Shown piece after piece: positions 20,793-30,951 of a stretch of DNA of 38,989 bases (its first letter is position 1; each line of letters starts with the position of its first letter). Source of the DNA: Fonticula-like sp. SCN 57-25. Lineage: Eukaryota; Nucleariida; Rotosphaerida. Position numbers and translations under genes: made by a program. Location of the stretch: assembly GCA_001724245.1 (NCBI GenBank), contig MEDX01000032.1:1-38989 (forward strand), given 5' to 3'. Under the pieces are notes generated by a model. It made no database searches, was not told the origin of the DNA, and saw only the letters and a program-made list of their open reading frames with translations.

Positions 20793-23639
20793 TCACCTTC
20801 CCGATATGGCAAAAAGCATATTTGCCGCCGTTTGCGCGAGCGGCGTCGGCGCCATTGCCAAACTGAGCAGCAAATCCTCATAGGGCTCAATGATCTGCGC
20901 ACCAATCCGATCGCCGCAAAGCGCACCAATCGCATTCGCCGCCAATGCCGCGTGTTCAAGTGACGTAGGCACTCTTAATACCAGTGAGGCCACGTGCATG
21001 AGCAGAGGAATGGCAAAAGCAGTGCGGGAAATTATGGCGGGAAATGGGGCTGGGTAGGCGCAGAGCGCGCATAGACCAATCAGAGCGGCTTCATAGGCAC
21101 GTGAGTCGCGCGAAAAGACACTGTCGGCGACACGTGGCCATAAAAAGGCGCATAAGGTGCCCATGAGGTGCGCCACGAGGCGCTCTTTTTCGTCCAATGA
21201 GAGGCCGTCGGATATGTATGGCTTGTTTTCGTGGAGTAGAATGAGTTGTGCTAGTGATTCGATCGCGCAGACATTGACCCATGGCGAGTGCTGATTGGTG
21301 GGAGAAGATGATGTAGAAGGTGAAAAAGGGGGTGAAAAAGGGGTAGGGTCGTTTAGGGCGTCGCGGACAAGGCGCGAAAAGGGGGTTTCTATCGAGGGAT
21401 CGGCCCAATTGGATGACAAAAAGACGCGAAGCGCATCCGAAGCAGTCGTTCTTGATGACGTCATCGTGGCATTTGAAGTATCTGATGACGTAATTGATGA
21501 CGTAATTGATGACGTAATCACATTATTCAATGATGTATTTTCTTCCTTGACTTCCTTGATTGATACTGACGCACTTGAATCCCCTGCCTCCACCTTGATA
21601 CCAACCTCATTGGCCAATTTCGATGACGTGGACAATGCTGATTGGCCACGCAAAAGCTGCGCGCGAACGACCGCCGAAATGCTGACAAGGCCATTCAAAA
21701 GACCCGCGGCAAGTTCGGTGGAACGCAATCGAAGATCGCCCGCGAGCAAGCTTGATAGGTGAACGGCGGCGTCACGATGACAGGGGCGTGAACACGTGAC
21801 CTCGCGAAGCAGAAGCCAAGGAAGGACCGCGTGATTGGCCATGCGGGCGCGGTGGTGGCGGGAAAGTGCGAGGTTGCGGAGAATGAGCCAGCAGGACGAA
21901 ATTATGCCTTCAGTCGCATCGCCAAACACATCTATTGGAAGAAAAATGAGGAAGAAAACGTGTTAAAAGTGAGAAAAATGGTTGAAAAAAGCATGAAAAT
22001 GACACAAAATGACACAAAAAAGTGCACAAATTTCGATGAAATTGACCAAACAAGGCACGAAATGTCACAAATTACCATCAAATTCACCATAAAAATACGC
22101 ACCCTTTACGCCTTCCTTCTCCAATGACACCAACGGTGACATCAGCAAATACTTTGACGGCGCCCTCTCCTCACTACACCCCTCTCTCCTTCCCGCCAAA
22201 ATCTCCACGACCCCATCCAACAACGCCGGATTTCCACCAATCGGAATCTGTTCCGCCGCCGCGTCATTCGCAGACAGCACCGTCATCACATTCAGCGCCC
22301 ACGTGACATCCACAAGCAGACTCGATCGCAGGCACAAACCAACGCGCGCATAGCTCACGTGACCAAGCGACTCTGGGCGGATCGCCGACAGCGACGACGT
22401 GGTCGCGCGAACAAGAATGGAGGCCGCGTCCAATGGGATGCCGACGGAAGGTGCTGACGTCATCGCTTGGGAGAAGAGCGTGCTCAAGTTGTGTTCGGGC
22501 GCGGCGGGCGGCGCAGCAGAAGAGGAAGAAGTTGTTATAGAGGCGCCTCGGCGGCCGCCGGCGGGCGCGGCGGACGAGCGCGGCGGGGGGGCGCCCGCGG
22601 CGGCGCTCATGTACTGGCTGTACCGCGGGTGGTTCTGGCCGGGCGGGCGGCCGGGCGGGCGCGACGGCGGCTTTGGCGATTCAGTGGGCGCGCGGGAAGT
22701 GGCAGGAGAAGAGGAAGAAGTGTGCGGCAGGGGGCGCTGAGAAGGGCTCCAAAACTGCTGCTGCTGCTGAGCCTGTTGGAGTTGGTGAAGCTGCTGCTGG
22801 GAAAGCTGCTGGTGGCTCGGTAGCATTATCGTGTTCTGCTGCTGAGTTTGCTGCTGAGCTTGAGCTTGTTGCTGGAAGCGCTGCTGAAGAATTTGCTGCT
22901 GCTGAATCTGCTGCTGCTGCTGCTGTTGGGCTTGAATTTGGGGTTGTTGAGCCTGCTGCTGACGAGCTTGGAATTGTTGCTGCTGCTGGGCTTGAAGTTG
23001 CTGCTGCTGAATGCGTGCTGCTGCTTGGGCGTGCGCAAGGGCGGTGGCGTTCTGTGCTGCCGGGATCTGCGCGCCCATCCGCTTCTGCATGGCCATATAA
23101 TGCTTCTGGGCCTGGAGCTGCTGCTGCTGCTGGAGGGTTTGCTGCTGCAGCATCTGCATCTGCTCGAGAGAGAGGTGGCCAAGAGAGGGGCGCTGCGGCG
23201 GGTGGCGGGCAGCGGCGACGCCAGCGGGACGCGGCGAGGCGACACGAGGGGGGGCGATCTTTGCAGGCGCGCTGCTGCTGCTGGTGATGCCGCCAGTGAT
23301 GCCGCTGCTCGTTGGGCTGCTTGTTACAGTCATGTCTTGCCTGAGGAGCATCTCGTGCACTTGCTGCTGCAGCGCGCGCTGACGGCTCTCGACCTGCTGG
23401 AGCTGCTGCGCGGTGGATTCAGTCGCGTCGCGCGGCTGCGGCGCCGTCGTGATGGGCGCATCGGACGGGGAAGGCGGCGAAGCCGAAGATGCGGAAGAAG
23501 TGTCGGCCGTCGGCGGGGCCGATGCCGGCGCGTCTATTGAGGAGGGGTCGTTAGGCGTCTGCGTGATCGAGTCGATCCACGCTTGCTCATCGCTCGCAAA
23601 GAGCGGATCAAGGACAGGGCCTGACAACCCTTCGGTCAT
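20793..23639 (-). CDS. ARID1/SWI1-like SWI/SNF subunit (BAF250_C armadillo), no ARID
   Basis: Exons 23639-22103 and 21931-20793; 891 aa. The donor after 22103 (G|GTGCGT) was preferred to an earlier GTAAAG because only it keeps the frame across the intron. The N-terminus is acidic and Ser/Thr/Pro-rich, then strongly Gln-rich (about residues 155-290, CAG-rich codons). From about residue 390 an armadillo-like region resembles the BAF250_C domain of human ARID1A/B: LLVDVTWALNVMTVLSAND, ISSCWLILRNLALS, a central low-complexity insertion, and a C-terminus IIEPYEDLLLSLAMAPT...NMLFAISGR that parallels the ARID1A end (YESRLLD...VLFLIGQS). The family subunit is the scaffold of the BAF/SWI-SNF chromatin remodeller. 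No ARID DNA-binding domain is visible; it may be truly missing. It is divergent from MSH2 across 320 bp. Confidence 0.75.
22840..23180 (-). repeat. CAG-rich trinucleotide tract encoding polyglutamine
   Basis: Within the ARID1-like exon 1, CAG/CAA codons encode runs such as QQQQLQAQQQQQ. On the plus strand this appears as GCTGCTGCT and yields spurious Leu/Ala-rich frames. Typical low-complexity activation segment of SWI1/ARID1 proteins. Confidence 0.8.
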
Positions 23640-23959
23640 GTCGCCCGTCCTGCAGGAAAATTAAGACGCCAAAACGCCGCTCTAGCGCTGCGGCCGAGGC
23701 AAGTCGGCGCGGCTGGATTAAAAATAGGAAAGAAAAGACCGCTTCCGGGTGCCTAAACAGCGATGGAAGGGCGTTCGCGCGCGCGGCAGGTGCCCGCCAG
23801 GGGATCGAGCGTTGCAGCAACGCACGTTCGCGCTGGCAAAGTGTCACTTTTGATGACCATCAGATCGTTTTTGATGGTCATCAGCGATTTGGCGCCAAAG
23901 CAAACGCAGGCACATTTGGCGCGCAAACCACCCAGACGGGATCAGCATCAGCGCGGCAA
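23640..23959. promoter_or_regulatory. Divergent promoter with inverted repeat and two E2F-like sites
   Basis: Between the ATGs of the ARID1-like gene and MSH2. A perfect inverted repeat has 12-bp arms TGATGACCATCA (23851-23862) and TGATGGTCATCA (23872-23883) with a 9-bp spacer. Next to it are the palindrome TTTGGCGCCAAA (23888-23899) and TTTGGCGCGCAAA (23915-23927), both good matches to E2F/DP sites, 33-72 bp upstream of the MSH2 ATG. Mismatch-repair genes are known G1/S E2F targets in animals; regulation here is inferred. Confidence 0.55.
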
Positions 23960-26900
23960 ATGTCTGGAGATCACGAGGACGTCGAGGATGAGGGGATGGA
24001 GGTAGAGGAGAGCAACAAGGCCCCCACGCTCGTGCTTGACAAAAAGGCAGAGTCGTCGTTCATTCAGGCTTTCCGGGATCTTCCCGCCAAGGTCGACGAC
24101 ACGATCCGCCTCTTTGAGCGGAGCGACTTTTACACCGCGCACGACGATGACGCGCATTTTATCGCGCAGCACGTCTTCAAGACGACGACCGTCATCAAGC
24201 AGTTGGGCGGCGAAGGTTCGCGCGGTCTCGCAGGTGTCTGCATGTCGCGCATGCAGACGACATCCTTCCTCCGCGAGATGCTGCTCGAAAAGCAAAAGCG
24301 CGTCGAGGTCTACGTGATGGACCGCTCCAAGAACCGCTGGGTCGTCAAGCAGCGTGTACGCACAAACATTTTATTTTTATTGTACTTACTGTTCATTTTA
24401 CAGGGCTCGCCAGGCAATCTTCAGGCCTTTGAGGACATTTTGTTTTCGTCGGCATCGACGAGCGAGTCGGCCGCATCCCCCGTCGTCATCGCGATCAAGG
24501 TCGGCGCGCAAGCGGCCGACGGCACGCGCCCCGTCGGCGTCGCCTTTGCCGACGCCACCGCCCGCTCGATCGGCATGTCCTCTCTCACCGACACTGAAAC
24601 CTTTGCCGCCCTCGAGTCGCTCGTCGTCCAGCTTTCCGCGCGCGAGTGCCTCCTCCCCGAGGTCGCCTCTGACGATTCCGCCGACGCCTACACGCACAAA
24701 AAAGTGCTCGCTCTTCTCGACCGCTGCGGCGTCGTCGCCACCCCCACCAAGCGCTCCCTTTTCAACACCAAAAACGCCGAAGCCGACCTCTCGCGCCTCC
24801 TCCGCACGCCCGCCGCCCTCAACGTCGCCGCCCACACGCAGCAGTCGCTCGCCTGCGCCGCCGCCCTCGTGGCCTTTCTCGACCTCATGTCGGACGACGC
24901 AAACCTCGGCCGGTTTGCACTCTCTGAATTCGACGCGACCGCCTTTATGCGCCTCGACGCCTCTGCCGTCAAGGCGCTCAACATTCTGCCGCCGCCCGGC
25001 GTCCCCGCCAACAGCACAAGCTCGCTGTACGGCCTTTTCAACCGCTGCCAAATGGCGCAAGGCAGCCGCACACTTTTGCGCGTCTTGAAGCAACCTCTTG
25101 TCGACGTGGCCGCCATTGAAGCTCGCCAAGACATTGTTGAAGCCTTTTTCTCCGACGCCGAGCTCCGCACCGCCGTCCGCGACGAACACCTTCGCCGCAT
25201 CCCCGACCTTTCCCGCCTCGCCAAGCGCTTTGAGCGCCGCCGCGCGACCCTTCAAGACACTGTCCGCCTCTACCAAGCCATTGCAGTCCTCCCCGCGCTC
25301 GCCGACGCGCTTTCCCGCCACGACGGCTCGCACGCCGCCCGCCTTTCCTCCACCTACACTGCCCCAATCAAAGAGTGCGCCGAAGCCCTCGAGCGCTACC
25401 AGCAGCTCATCGAGACCACCGTCGACCTCGAGCGCGTCCGCGACCACGAATTTGTCGTCCGCGCCGAGTACGACGAAGCGCTCGCTGCCCTCGGCGAGCA
25501 GCTCGCCCAAATGCGCAAGCGCGAATTCCCGCGCATTCTCAGCAAGGCCGCCGACGACCTCGGCCTCGAAGCGCACAAAAAACTAAAGCTCGAGCACAGC
25601 GCCGTGCACGGCCACCACCTTCGCGTGGCGCGCACCGACGGGTCAAAGTTGCGCGGCAAGCCGCTCTACACTGAGCTCAGCACGCAAAAGCAGGGCGTGC
25701 TTTTTACGACGCGCGAGCTGCGCGCGGTCAGCGAGCGGTATGAAGACGTGTCACAAAAGTACGCGTCGGCGCAGGCGGACGTTGTCAAGCAGGTGATTGA
25801 TGTGTGCGCGTCGTACTGCCCGGTGATTGAGACGCTCGGGGAAGTGCTGGCGATGATGGATGTTATGGCGGCGTTTGCGGATGTGGCGGCGCACGCGCCG
25901 GCAGAGTATGTGAGACCCAAGGTGGTGGGGAAGGAGAGTGGCGAGGTGACGTTGGTGGAGGCGAGGCATCCGTGTATTGAGGCACAGGATGGTGTGGCAT
26001 TCATTCCAAACGACATTGCTTTGAGTCACGCTGGATTTGGTACGCGTTGATAATAGTTTGTTTTGGGAGGGCTGTGTTTTTTTTTGCAGCATTTGTGACA
26101 GTCTTTTCATTGATTTTTGATTGTTTTTGACTGTTTTTGACTGTTTTTCAATGACGTTACACTGTTTTCCACTGTTTTTTTGCATTTTCCCACACCTTTT
26201 CCCACCCTTTTTTCTTTTTCCCGCCACTTTTTCCTTCTTTCCCAAACCGTATTCTGACCCTTTTCCGATAGATGTTGCGCTGGTAACTGGCCCCAATATG
26301 GGCGGCAAATCCACTTTTATCCGCCAAATCGGCGTTCTCGTCCTTCTCGCCCAATGCGGCTCATTCGTTCCCGCCACTTCCGCCACAATTTCCGTCCGCG
26401 ACGCCATCCTCGCCCGCGTCGGCGCCGGCGACAGCCAGCTCCAAGGCGTCTCCACCTTCATGGCCGAAATGCTCGAAGCAGCCGCCATCCTTCGCACCGC
26501 ATCACGTGACTCGCTCGTGATCGTGGACGAGCTTGGTCGCGGCACTTCGACGTATGACGGTTTTGGCCTTGCTTGGGCCATTGCAGAACACCTCGCGAGC
26601 GCCATAAAGTGCACTGCCCTTTTCGCGACGCACTTTCACGAGCTCACAGCCATGGCAAACGAACATAGTAACGTGCAAAATTTGCACGTGACCGCGCACG
26701 CCACAGAAAAAGACATTACATTGTTGTACAAGGTGCAGCAAGGCCCGTCGGATCAGTCGTTTGGTATCCACGTGGCCAAGTTGGCGCACTTTCCGGACAC
26801 GGTTGTTGCGCTGGCCAAGCGAAAGGCGGATGAGCTGGAAGATGAAAGTGGCGGGAAAGTGAGGCGCGTTGAGGCGAGTGAGGAGGAAAGAGAGGAGGCG

Positions 26901-27041
26901 GATAGGGAAATGGAAGAGTTTTTGAAGAGGGTGGCGGCGGTGAAGAATGAAAAAGAGTTGCCGGAAAAGGTCAAAGTGTGGGGGGAGGAGCTTAGGAAGA
27001 GGAATAATCCGGTTATTCAGAGTATTTTGGCGGAATTGTAA
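23960..27041 (+). CDS. MSH2: DNA mismatch repair ATPase MSH2
   Basis: Exons 23960-24355, 24404-26039, 26272-27041; 933 aa, close to human MSH2 (934). MutS-family domains are present in order: N-terminal mismatch-recognition-like domain, connector, lever/clamp helices, and the C-terminal ABC-type ATPase. Key motifs: [16 protein letters not shown], Walker A GPNMGGKS (684-691), [20 protein letters not shown], Walker [25 protein letters not shown], and [15 protein letters not shown]. Clear MSH2 signatures rather than MSH3/MSH6 are AFIPND and the length. It forms MutSalpha (with MSH6) and MutSbeta (with MSH3) in the nucleus. The first intron (48 nt) is a multiple of three and has no stop, so it could be read through; its GTACGC...TTTTACAG ends and the non-conserved 16 residues argue that it is spliced. 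The second intron (26040-26271) joins GGATTTG to AT to give [15 protein letters not shown]. Confidence 0.97.
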
Positions 27042-27279
27042 GAAATTGTAGTAATAAAACGTCATTTTTCAAGTAGTATTGATGAAAAATATAGTTTTTT
27101 TTGTTTTTTATTGCACTATTTTGCGTTCTTTATGTTCATTTTTGCTCACTTTTCCATTATTTTCTTCAATCTGTCGCAGTTTGCAGTTTGCAGTTGATTC
27201 CCGCCAAAATCGCCTCAAAGCATCAGTGCCTGCGGACGAGGCCATGCGTTGAGTAAAGCCCTGGCTGTAGTGGAGAAGA

Positions 27280-28032
27280 ATGTATCAGTTTGAGGACGCG
27301 TTTGCCACTGAGGAGGATGTCGCGACGCTGATGCCGGGATGCTGGCTGAACGATGCCGTCATCAACTTTTACATGGCGTACGTGCGCATGCGAAGAGGGT
27401 GAATGTTGACGGCCGAACAGGTATGCCGAAAAGTCGTTTGATGATCCGCGCTGCGCATTTGTTTCGCCGTCCGTCGTTCAACTAGTCCACCTCAGCAACG
27501 ACGGTACATGTTTGTGTACACATGCTTCAGTCTAACGCGCGATCTAGATGGGCTGAATAGCGCGCTTGTCGGCCATCTGTCGTCAAAGTCGTTTGCTTTT
27601 CTTCCTGTAAATAACGCATCTTCGTCCGCCGCGCTCGCCGGCACTCACTGGTACGTTTTATTTTCATTCTCTTGCTGCTCACACTACTACAGGAGCTTGC
27701 TTGTGTGCGACGTTTCAGCGCGTCGCTTCCTTCACTTTGACTCTATGAATCACATGAACCGATCGCCCGCCGAGCGGATCGCGTCGTCGATCGCGTCGTG
27801 CCTCTGGGGCCGCCGGTCATCTGCGCCCGTGATCATGTCGGCATCGCCTCAGCAGCGCAATAACTCGGACTGCGGCATCTTTGTCGTCGAGTTTATCGAG
27901 CAGATCGCGCGGCAGATCAAGGACGACAAGCGCGATCTCGCCGTCAGCGACGGTACATTGAGTTCTGCGGACAGGCGAAAGTGGCTTTTCGACATTATTC
28001 GACAATTTCCTTGTACGAAACACGAAAAATAA
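27280..28032 (+). CDS. NEDP1/SENP8-type Ulp1 cysteine protease (deneddylase)
   Basis: Exons 27280-27377, 27421-27503, 27548-27650, 27693-28032; 207 aa, against 212 in human SENP8. C48-family protease consisting of the catalytic domain only. Catalytic residues are H94 (GTHWSLLVCD, junction of exons 3 and 4), D111 (FLHFDSMN), Q148 or Q149 (SASPQQRNNSDCG) and C155 (DCGIFVVEF). The N-terminal WLNDAVINFYM motif is also typical. The short length, AGTHWSLLV and PQQ..SDCG fit the NEDD8-specific branch better than SUMO proteases of the SENP1/Ulp1 type. It would process the NEDD8 precursor and remove NEDD8 from substrates. The start lies 239 bp after the MSH2 stop; TTCCCGCCAAAA at 27198-27209 is an E2F-like site about 70 bp upstream. 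Confidence 0.88.
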
Positions 28033-28259
28033 CCTCTTTTTGTGCATGTTTTATGCGTATTTAAAAGGGATTATCTCTGAGTTGCCGGCCGAGCCATGCC
28101 TGTTGACTTCGTTTATATTTCCCGAGAGCCTTTTCAATTATGTTTTCAGTGTCTTTTCCTTTCCTTTCACCCTCTTTTCTAACGCATTTTCACAGGTAAA
28201 TGACCTCTTCATTTCGCATATTAATACACTACACATATCCCCTTTCACCTCACATGTGC

Positions 28260-30539
28260 TCACACGGCCGACTCCTCGACCAACCTGACATGCGCCATCG
28301 GCACCATTCCCTCCTTGCCATTCAGCTCGGCAATCCACCAGCCATCGTCCAGCCCTTTTACACCATATTAGCCCATCATAAACAAAAGCAATAGAGCGCA
28401 CCTTCTGTCTGAACAATCTTCATCGTATCGCCCTTTCTAAACATGAGCTCGTCATCATAGCCAGGCTCGCTGTTGTGCAGCGCCACCGCCAACCGACCAA
28501 TAAGCGACGACACTTGACGCTCAACCTTGTGTTCAGCGGCCACGTGGTCATGTTCAGTAGTCACGTGGTCATTGTCAGCAAAAGTTTGTTCAGCCTGATC
28601 TTGAGCCTGATCTTGAGCCTGATCTTGAACCTGATCTTGAACCTGATCTTGAGCGTGATCTTGAGGCTGATCTTCAGTCACTTGATGAGTATCAGCACCT
28701 TCATGGTTATCACCCTGATGACCATCAGCAGCTCCTTCATGGCCATCAACAACTGCCTTTGGCGGCGTCCAAAGCGGAATGACCGGCTCTGCCTCTGCGT
28801 CGGCCGCCTCTTCCTCGTCGGCCCCGCCGGCATCTTCGTCATCATCTTCGTCATCTTCGTAATCTTCGGTAATGTCCACGTAACGGCACGGAAAAATGCC
28901 TTCCTTTCCGTCGCGTTCGCGGCGGCCCAGCCAATGGCCGTTGGCCGGTCGGTCAATGACGAGGATGATTTCGTCCTTTTGGATGTGCAGGCCGTCCTCG
29001 TCGTAGGCGTTGGGGGCGAACTCGCGCGTGCAGACGGCGCGGGCGACGGCGGAGCGGAGGGAGGAGGCGGAAGAAGAAGTGGCGGGTTCGGCGGTGGCGC
29101 GCATCGGTGAAGAGGCGGCTGAAAAGTGTGTCAGAGAGCTGGAAAAGTGGCAGGAAAAGTGGCAGAAAAAGGAGAGAAAATGCACAGAAAATGAAAGAAA
29201 TGCGACACAAAAAGCAAAAAATAGTCATAAAATGAACAAAAAAGAGTCATAAAATGAAATAAATACAACGTAAAATACATAAAACAGTCATGAAATGTGC
29301 CATTTTCCCCTTTCCCTTTAGTCCACATACCCTTTGGGTCAGGGAGCCTTGACTTTGTAGCGAGCTGCAGGTGGTACATCCACCTGTCCATAACCACCGG
29401 GCTGTCTGCCGACAAAAAGTACGTCCTTGCGCCCTGCCCCGCCACCTTGAACCCATTGGTCATGATCTTTGTCGCGGTGGACACTTCGCATCCCGGCATG
29501 CTGATCTTGCCGAGCGCCGCCTCCTCATCAGGCGTCTTGAAATAGTACACGCAAAAAGTCTTTGTGAGCACGAACCACCGCCGTTTCCACGACTTTACGA
29601 CTTCGCCCTGCTTTGTGAGCCAGCCACTGAGCACCGGGTCTTCCTGCGCGAGGCTGCGCGCCGACGGCATCGGCTCGGGCGTCCCGGGGCCGAGGCCGAT
29701 CGACGAGCTCGATGAGCTCGGGCTGATCTGGGGGACGGCGGCGGCGGCGGCGGCGGCGGCCTTGCGGCGGGGGGCCCACGAGCGCGCGCGCGCGAGCATC
29801 GCCGTCGGCGACGAGATCGAGCCAAAAGTCTGCTTGCGGGGGGCATCAGATGGCGCGGCATCGGGAGTGGCGCCGATCGGGGGGGCGGAGAGGATCGGCG
29901 CGGCGGGCTGTGCGGCGGGTTGGGGCGGCGTGGGGATCGTGCGAGAAATGACGGAGCGCGGCACCCAGCCGGTGAGGCCGGGGAGATGCGCGTGCTCGGC
30001 GTAGATCCACTGGCTGGCATCGCGCGTCGTGGGCGAGGGAGGGGGGATGATGAAAAGCTCATCGTTCTCAGTGACGGGCATCTCGTCCGCATCGTCAGAA
30101 GACCATGTGGTCGCCACCTAGGAAAAGAAAGAGAGCGCGTAAGAAGCCGCAACAAAAGGGAAAAGATGGCGCACGAGGCGGCGGAGGCGGCTGCCAGGGC
30201 TGGGCGGCGGCGACGAAACAGTGCGAAGCACGTCAATCTGAGTCATGAGAATGCGCTTGCCGTTCGCTTCCGTGATGCCCATCGATGACATATTCGCGTC
30301 CGTCAGCGTAAACAGATGCACGCCGTCAATCTCATTGTCTACAGAAAAGGCAAGATGAGCGCATCGGACGTGGCGCCCCATAGTGTAAACACACCTTCAA
30401 AAACAGGCGCATGCACAGCAAGGCCAATGTCCTTGAGCCACGCGCACACCTGCGACACACTCCACCCTACTTGCATGTTAGAACACGCACAGCACCCATA
30501 AAAGCGAGAAACAAGGAACGTACGCGGCGCGTCCTCCAT
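28260..30539 (-). CDS. SAM-PH-SH3 scaffold protein (Boi-like)
   Basis: Exons 30539-30524, 30466-30395, 30338-30175, 30117-29331, 29118-28402, 28354-28260; 616 aa. Domain order: SAM (residues about 6-70; WSVSQVCAWLKDIGL ... LTDANMSSMGI), a degenerate SH3-like segment (about 94-144; DELFIIP ... LPGLTGWVPRSVI), an Ala/Ser/Pro linker, PH (about 245-340; LSGWLTKQGEVVKSWKRRWF ... MDRWMYHLQLA), SH3 (about 371-430; TREFAPNAYDEDGLHIQKDE ... GIFPCRYVDI), an acidic tract with AQDQ/VQDQ repeats, and a C-terminal SH3 (about 548-612; DDGWWIAELNGKEGMVP). Such proteins couple phosphoinositide binding to Pro-rich partners at the cortex; fungal Boi1/2 (SH3-SAM-PH) act with Cdc42/Bem1 in polarity. The order here differs, so orthology is uncertain. 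The terminal exon is essential to complete the last SH3. Confidence 0.85.
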
Positions 30540-30951
30540 GATCTGCAAGTGCCCCAGCGGGTCAGCGGCCTTCCCACAGCTGTTTTGGTGGCCAAGGGGT
30601 TGGACGCCTCTGATTGGTCAATCAAGCATGTCTGATCATGTCAATCGGCGCGCCAAAGTCTCGAGTCGCCCATATGATATCTTTTATTGAAAGCCCCCGA
30701 AAACAGCACGAAAATGATAGTTTTTGATCAAATAATAGATAAAAGAATCATATTGTTGCATTTATATAGTCAAAATTGATATGGCCATATTTCCATAGTA
30801 CATTATAAATGTGTAAATTTGGTTCAACTTTGATCAAATTTTGTTATCGTTTATGTATCTACATTGGAGCATCCAAACATTGTAGTATGAACACGTTCAA
30901 ATGTAACGCGTCGCATGAACATGTACAAAAAACATAATTCCCTTTTCCTTT
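30540..30951. other. Intergenic region between two minus-strand genes
   Basis: About 410 bp, AT-rich from 30700. It would hold the RPOM 3' flank and the promoter of the SAM-PH-SH3 gene. No gene seen. Confidence 0.35.

Noticed and set aside
22848-23540. Plus-strand Leu/Ala/Gly-rich open frames
   Set aside because: Antisense reading of the CAG-rich polyglutamine exon of the ARID1-like gene; no start context, no domain.
24398-25576. Long antisense open frame (392 codons) opposite MSH2 exon 2
   Set aside because: Gly/Val/Glu-rich shadow of a high-GC coding exon; the sense strand is unmistakable MSH2.
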